From NCBI GenBank assembly GCA_934490165.1, contig CAKSTB010000007.1, positions 50,055 through 114,054 of the forward strand: 64,000 bases of DNA. Direction: 5' to 3'. Position numbers and translations under genes: made by a program. Positions 61,310 through 64,000 of this stretch are shown piece by piece; position 1 is the first letter of the stretch, and the number at the start of each line of letters is the position of its first letter. The notes below the pieces were generated by a model. It saw only the letters and a list, made by a program, of their open reading frames with translations, was not told the origin of the DNA and ran no database searches. The DNA is from an uncultured Ruminiclostridium sp. (GTDB lineage Bacteria; Bacillota; Clostridia; Oscillospirales; Ruminococcaceae).

Positions 61310-62350
61310 TCAATCTGTCACGATCATATTTCTGCCTGCCGCTTTGGCTTTATACAGCCTTTTGTCCGCGGCAGTGAAAATATCCGTTATCGAGCTGTTC
61401 TTGCCGTACAATGCCGCTCCCGCACTGAATGTGAACTCTTTACCCTTCTCTTTTCTGAAGAAGTCGGCATATTCCCTGCTTATCCTGTTTACGATCGTCA
61501 GAACCTTTTCCTCATCGTCTGTGTCGAACAGTATCATAAATTCTTCCCCGCCGAAACGTGCGATAAGGTCGTTTTCCCCGAGGTTTCTCTTTACCGTATC
61601 GGCAAATTGCCTGAGGACTTTATCGCCGAATACATGACCGTATGTATCATTCACCGACTTGAACAGATCAAGGTCAATAAGCACCGCATAGCGCTTTTCG
61701 TCGCCCATCTTCGCTATCTGATCTTCAAGATACTGCATAAGATAACGCCTGTTTCTGACATCGGTAAGCGGGTCGGTATTCACCGCCTGAGTAAGCTCTT
61801 CGCTCATTCGGCTGAGCTCCCTTGCCTGACGTTCATACTGGAGCATTACCATTGCCACCGCAACAAGTATCGCAAAGAATGCTATTATAAACGATACCAG
61901 CGTGTCGATGCCCAGGCTGTCCGAGGCAACATTGAGCTGCGGGCAGGCACGGCGCACTATGAACGCACCGATATCCGCAAGGAACACCGCCGTACCCATT
62001 ATAACTCTGTGCACGGATTTCATAAAGGTCACTATTCCTATTTCCGCGACCAGCATATATACCATGGTACTCTCGCCGTAAGAAATATACAGCATGGGAA
62101 ATTCGAAAAATCCGAGTATGAGCAATATTATAAAAGTCGCGACATATGTCCGCCCGCTGAAAAATCCGTAAAGCGATGAACATATAACTATTACCGCGCA
62201 TACGGCACACATCAGTGTCTGGATCGTATACCCGAACATTGCCGCGTTAGCTATAAATCCCACAATATTGGATATACAGCCTGTGATCGCAAGTACCAAA
62301 AATAATTTGGTTCTGAGATCGGAATTCTTGAGATCAAGTAATCTGTACAT
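61310..62350 (-). CDS. Diguanylate cyclase (GGDEF) membrane protein
   Basis: 346 residues from the ATG at 62350 (GAGG 11 nt upstream; a TTG at 62392 is a weaker alternative). About six N-terminal membrane helices, then a GGDEF domain with the active-site motif GGEEF (in RFGGEEFMILF), the DPLTDVRNRRYL start and DIFTAADKRLYKAKAAGRN end. GGEEF is a catalytically competent variant, so c-di-GMP synthesis is likely. No EAL partner or PilZ gene is nearby. Its start region adjoins the end of the next gene. Confidence 0.9.
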   Translation of the reverse strand: MYRLLDLKNSDLRTKLFLVLAITGCISNIVGFIANAAMFGYTIQTLMCAVCAVIVICSSLYGFFSGRTYVATFIILLILGFFEFPMLYISYGESTMVYMLVAEIGIVTFMKSVHRVIMGTAVFLADIGAFIVRRACPQLNVASDSLGIDTLVSFIIAFFAILVAVAMVMLQYERQARELSRMSEELTQAVNTDPLTDVRNRRYLMQYLEDQIAKMGDEKRYAVLIDLDLFKSVNDTYGHVFGDKVLRQFADTVKRNLGENDLIARFGGEEFMILFDTDDEEKVLTIVNRISREYADFFRKEKGKEFTFSAGAALYGKNSSITDIFTAADKRLYKAKAAGRNMIVTD

Positions 62351-62388
62351 TATAAAGGTTGCCTCTTTCGTTCTTACTTTTCTGTCTG

Positions 62389-63426
62389 TCAATGATGCCG
62401 CTTCTCTATATCGGCAAGTATATCATCAATGTCATACCTCTTGTCTTCATCATCGTGAAAAACAAGCGATATATCGGGTTCAGAACCTGCCGCCGGTTTT
62501 TCCGTCTTGACCGGTGCAGGTGTTTTTTTCGTTTCCGTTTTTGCCGCAACGACAGCCGGTTCGCTGCTTTTGATAACAGCTTCTGCCGTTTTCGCCGTTT
62601 TTTCAGCCTCTATCCTGTCTGCCGACATTCTGCGCTTGGCTGCGCCCGAAAAATCGGCTCTGTCTTTGACCTCCTCGGCTTTATCGGCAACGCTGTGCTT
62701 TGCCCTGAGATGCTCGGTAAATTCATCGGTTCTGCTGTGCCTGCCGTCCGTCAGCGGCTTGCGCGGCAATCGTGATTTATCCGATATAGCAGGAATTTTT
62801 GCACTGCCTGCATTGACGTTGTTCTTTACTTTTTCCGTTACAGTTGCGGCAGGAGCGTAAACAGGGGTTTCTTCCTGAAGCTTTACGGTTTCCACCTTTG
62901 GCACAGGGCGCTTTGAGAAGATGAATTTGACTATCTCGAATGCCACTATTGCAAGGCAAGGAAGTATCGCTATCGCCATTACGCCGAACGGTGACATGGC
63001 AAAGCCTATCACAGCACCCAGAAAATCACTGCAATAATTGACCCTTGCCACAAGCTGGCTTTGAGAAATTGTAGTATTCTCGCCGCTTTGCGTTTCTATA
63101 TCAAAGCTCATAACGCCCTCTTTGAGCGTTGAAGAATTGACCTTTGCAAGCTGTGCGCCGCCGTTTTCGTAACGGTTATATATTATCAGCTCACCGTCAT
63201 TTACCTCATCGGGCCAGACCTTCTGAGCAATGGCTGCCGTACCCGCTTTCAATTGGTAAAAACCGTTATCCTGCACTATGTAAACATTATAGCCGAAAAT
63301 ATCCGGCGCAGAACCGCTGCCGAAAGAAAACAGCATTGAAGTTACTGCCAGGAATACGGCAAACACTATAAGCACTATCCCGACAACAATGCCGACTGCT
63401 CTTGCAACTGACGACCTTTTTATCAA
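62389..63426 (-). CDS. SipW-like signal-peptidase-fold membrane protein, probably inactive
   Basis: 345 residues from a TTG start (GAGG 5-6 nt upstream; no Met until about 31). TM1 near 10-32, an extracytoplasmic beta region (FGYNVYIVQDNGFYQLKAG...VWPDEVNDGELIIYNRY...), TM2 (GVMAIAILPCLAIVAFEIVKF), then a 150-residue cytosolic tail rich in Lys, Glu, Ala and Pro. The layout is that of type I signal peptidase SipW relatives, but where the catalytic Ser-Met should be, the sequence is YIVQDN. The function is unknown. Confidence 0.6.
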   Translation of the reverse strand: MIKRSSVARAVGIVVGIVLIVFAVFLAVTSMLFSFGSGSAPDIFGYNVYIVQDNGFYQLKAGTAAIAQKVWPDEVNDGELIIYNRYENGGAQLAKVNSSTLKEGVMSFDIETQSGENTTISQSQLVARVNYCSDFLGAVIGFAMSPFGVMAIAILPCLAIVAFEIVKFIFSKRPVPKVETVKLQEETPVYAPAATVTEKVKNNVNAGSAKIPAISDKSRLPRKPLTDGRHSRTDEFTEHLRAKHSVADKAEEVKDRADFSGAAKRRMSADRIEAEKTAKTAEAVIKSSEPAVVAAKTETKKTPAPVKTEKPAAGSEPDISLVFHDDEDKRYDIDDILADIEKRHH

Positions 63427-63452
63427 AATTGCCTCTTTCCGTCAAAAAGCTC

Positions 63453-63481
63453 TTGACAACAAATTAAAAATAAGATATAAT
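63453..63481 (+). promoter_or_regulatory. tRNA-Thr promoter
   Basis: TTGACA (63453-63458), 17 bp, TATAAT (63476-63481), about 110 bp before the tRNA. Confidence 0.8.
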
Positions 63482-63595
63482 TATATAGTCGATTTTGAGA
63501 TATCCTCTCAGATATGACTATATTTATTTTATCATATTCCACTACTTATTTCAAGTACGTTTTGCAGTAAGTGCATTATGATAAAAAATGATCTT

Positions 63596-63671
63596 GCTTG
63601 TGTAGCACAGTTGGTAGTGCAGCTCATTCGTAATGAGCAGGTCGCAGGTTCGAGTCCCGTCACAAGCTCCA
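63596..63671 (+). tRNA. tRNA-Thr (anticodon CGU), CCA encoded
   Basis: 76 nt. Acceptor GCTTGTG/CACAAGC, D arm GTAGC..GGTAGTGC, anticodon stem CTCAT/ATGAG with loop TTCGTAA (anticodon CGT), T arm GGTTCGAGTCC, and 3' CCA in the DNA. Confidence 0.97.
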
Positions 63672-63680
63672 TAAAAACAG

Positions 63681-63712
63681 CCGCTTAAGTATAATGCTTA
63701 AGCGGTTTTTTT
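63681..63712 (+). terminator. tRNA-Thr terminator
   Basis: CCGCTTAAG/CTTAAGCGG stem with a 7-nt loop followed by seven T. Confidence 0.92.
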
Positions 63713-63831
63713 GCATTTTCAGTAATTGTTATCAAAGCAGAAATTTTACTGAAATTCGCTGAAATTCACTGTAGTAGGGGTGTCAAGTTATGAGGCTAAC
63801 TATCGCTTCCGTATTCGGCAAATTCTAAATC

Positions 63832-64000
63832 TTGAAAAACACTTGAATTAGTGGTATAATAACCTCAGACATAAAATCCGCTGAAAGCGGATTTTGCCGT
63901 GCAAAAAGCACGGCTTGCGGCGCACCGCTTGTCTGAGAACATTTTACCGTCAAATCATTTTGTCTGTAGACAAAAGCACGGCGTTCCGCCGTGTCGGCTG
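63832..64000 (+). promoter_or_regulatory. Promoter and cloverleaf-like structured leader (runs off the window)
   Basis: Promoter TTGAAA (63832-63837), 17 bp, TATAAT (63855-63860). From the start site on: closing stem CTCAGACA/TGTCTGAG (63864-63871 with 63930-63937) around AAAATCCGC/GCGGATTTT, GCCGTGC/GCACGGC and GCGG/CCGC hairpins. Two more hairpins follow, TTTTGTCT/AGACAAAA and CACGGCG/CGCCGTG. The gene it leads to lies beyond the window. No known riboswitch recognised. Confidence 0.6.

Overview
The window looks like chromosomal DNA of a low-to-medium GC, Gram-positive anaerobe of the class Clostridia, most likely an Oscillospiraceae/Ruminococcaceae gut bacterium of the [Eubacterium] siraeum type. 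The reasons are a cysteine T-box, an HrcA/CIRCE heat-shock operon, a PhoP-type PHO box, NfnAB, a 2[4Fe-4S] ferredoxin, an Amt-PII fusion, frequent TTG/GTG starts, and many TTGACA-17-TATAAT promoters. The species assignment is inference.

Layout. 1-0.7 kb: 5' part of cysE behind a Cys T-box. 0.9-7.8 kb: a complete phosphate regulon on the minus strand (pstS-pstC-pstA-pstB-phoU-phoP-phoR) behind a PHO box; two plus-strand membrane-protein genes diverge from it. 9.8-12.3 kb: serC-serA. 12.3-18.2 kb: a large lipoprotein, an M20 peptidase, a membrane-anchored XRE regulator and an LPG-flippase-like protein. 18.7-21 kb: nfnA-nfnB. 21-24.7 kb: prmA, a small membrane protein and recD2. 24.9-26.9 kb: an ammonium transporter fused to a PII domain, behind a structured leader. 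28-35.2 kb: a Na+/solute symporter, then an operon sugar transferase-pyrB-proB-proA-membrane protein. 35.4-38.7 kb: a small C39-like protein, a diacylglycerol kinase, a polysaccharide deacetylase and a membrane protein with a palindromic operator. 39-43.9 kb: hrcA-grpE-dnaK-dnaJ with CIRCE. 44.1-47.1 kb: a small Cys-containing protein, a repeat-rich spacer and a HAD-domain protein. 47.6-50.8 kb: a DUF4867 protein, a ferredoxin missed by length filters, thioredoxin and guaA.

Accessory part. At 51.2-55.1 kb a distinctly AT-rich two-gene cassette encodes a PD-(D/E)xK nuclease-like protein and a Ski2-like helicase. I read it as a Hachiman (HamAB) anti-phage system. It is followed directly by a promoter-to-terminator unit of about 220 nt with no convincing ORF (candidate ncRNA or element remnant). 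At 55.4-59.7 kb lies a five-gene response regulator / ABC ATPase / two paralogous permeases / histidine kinase module of the lantibiotic-immunity (LanFEG) type. Then come a DUF389 membrane protein, a GGDEF protein, a SipW-like protein that seems to lack its catalytic serine, tRNA-Thr(CGU), and a highly structured RNA leader that runs off the end.

Four same-orientation copies of a roughly 150-bp G/C-run, hairpin-rich element (771, 18413, 38803, 47284) are scattered between genes. Two of them keep imperfect terminal inverted repeats. The fourth carries an extra ~70 bp and is bracketed by a duplicated terminator hairpin.
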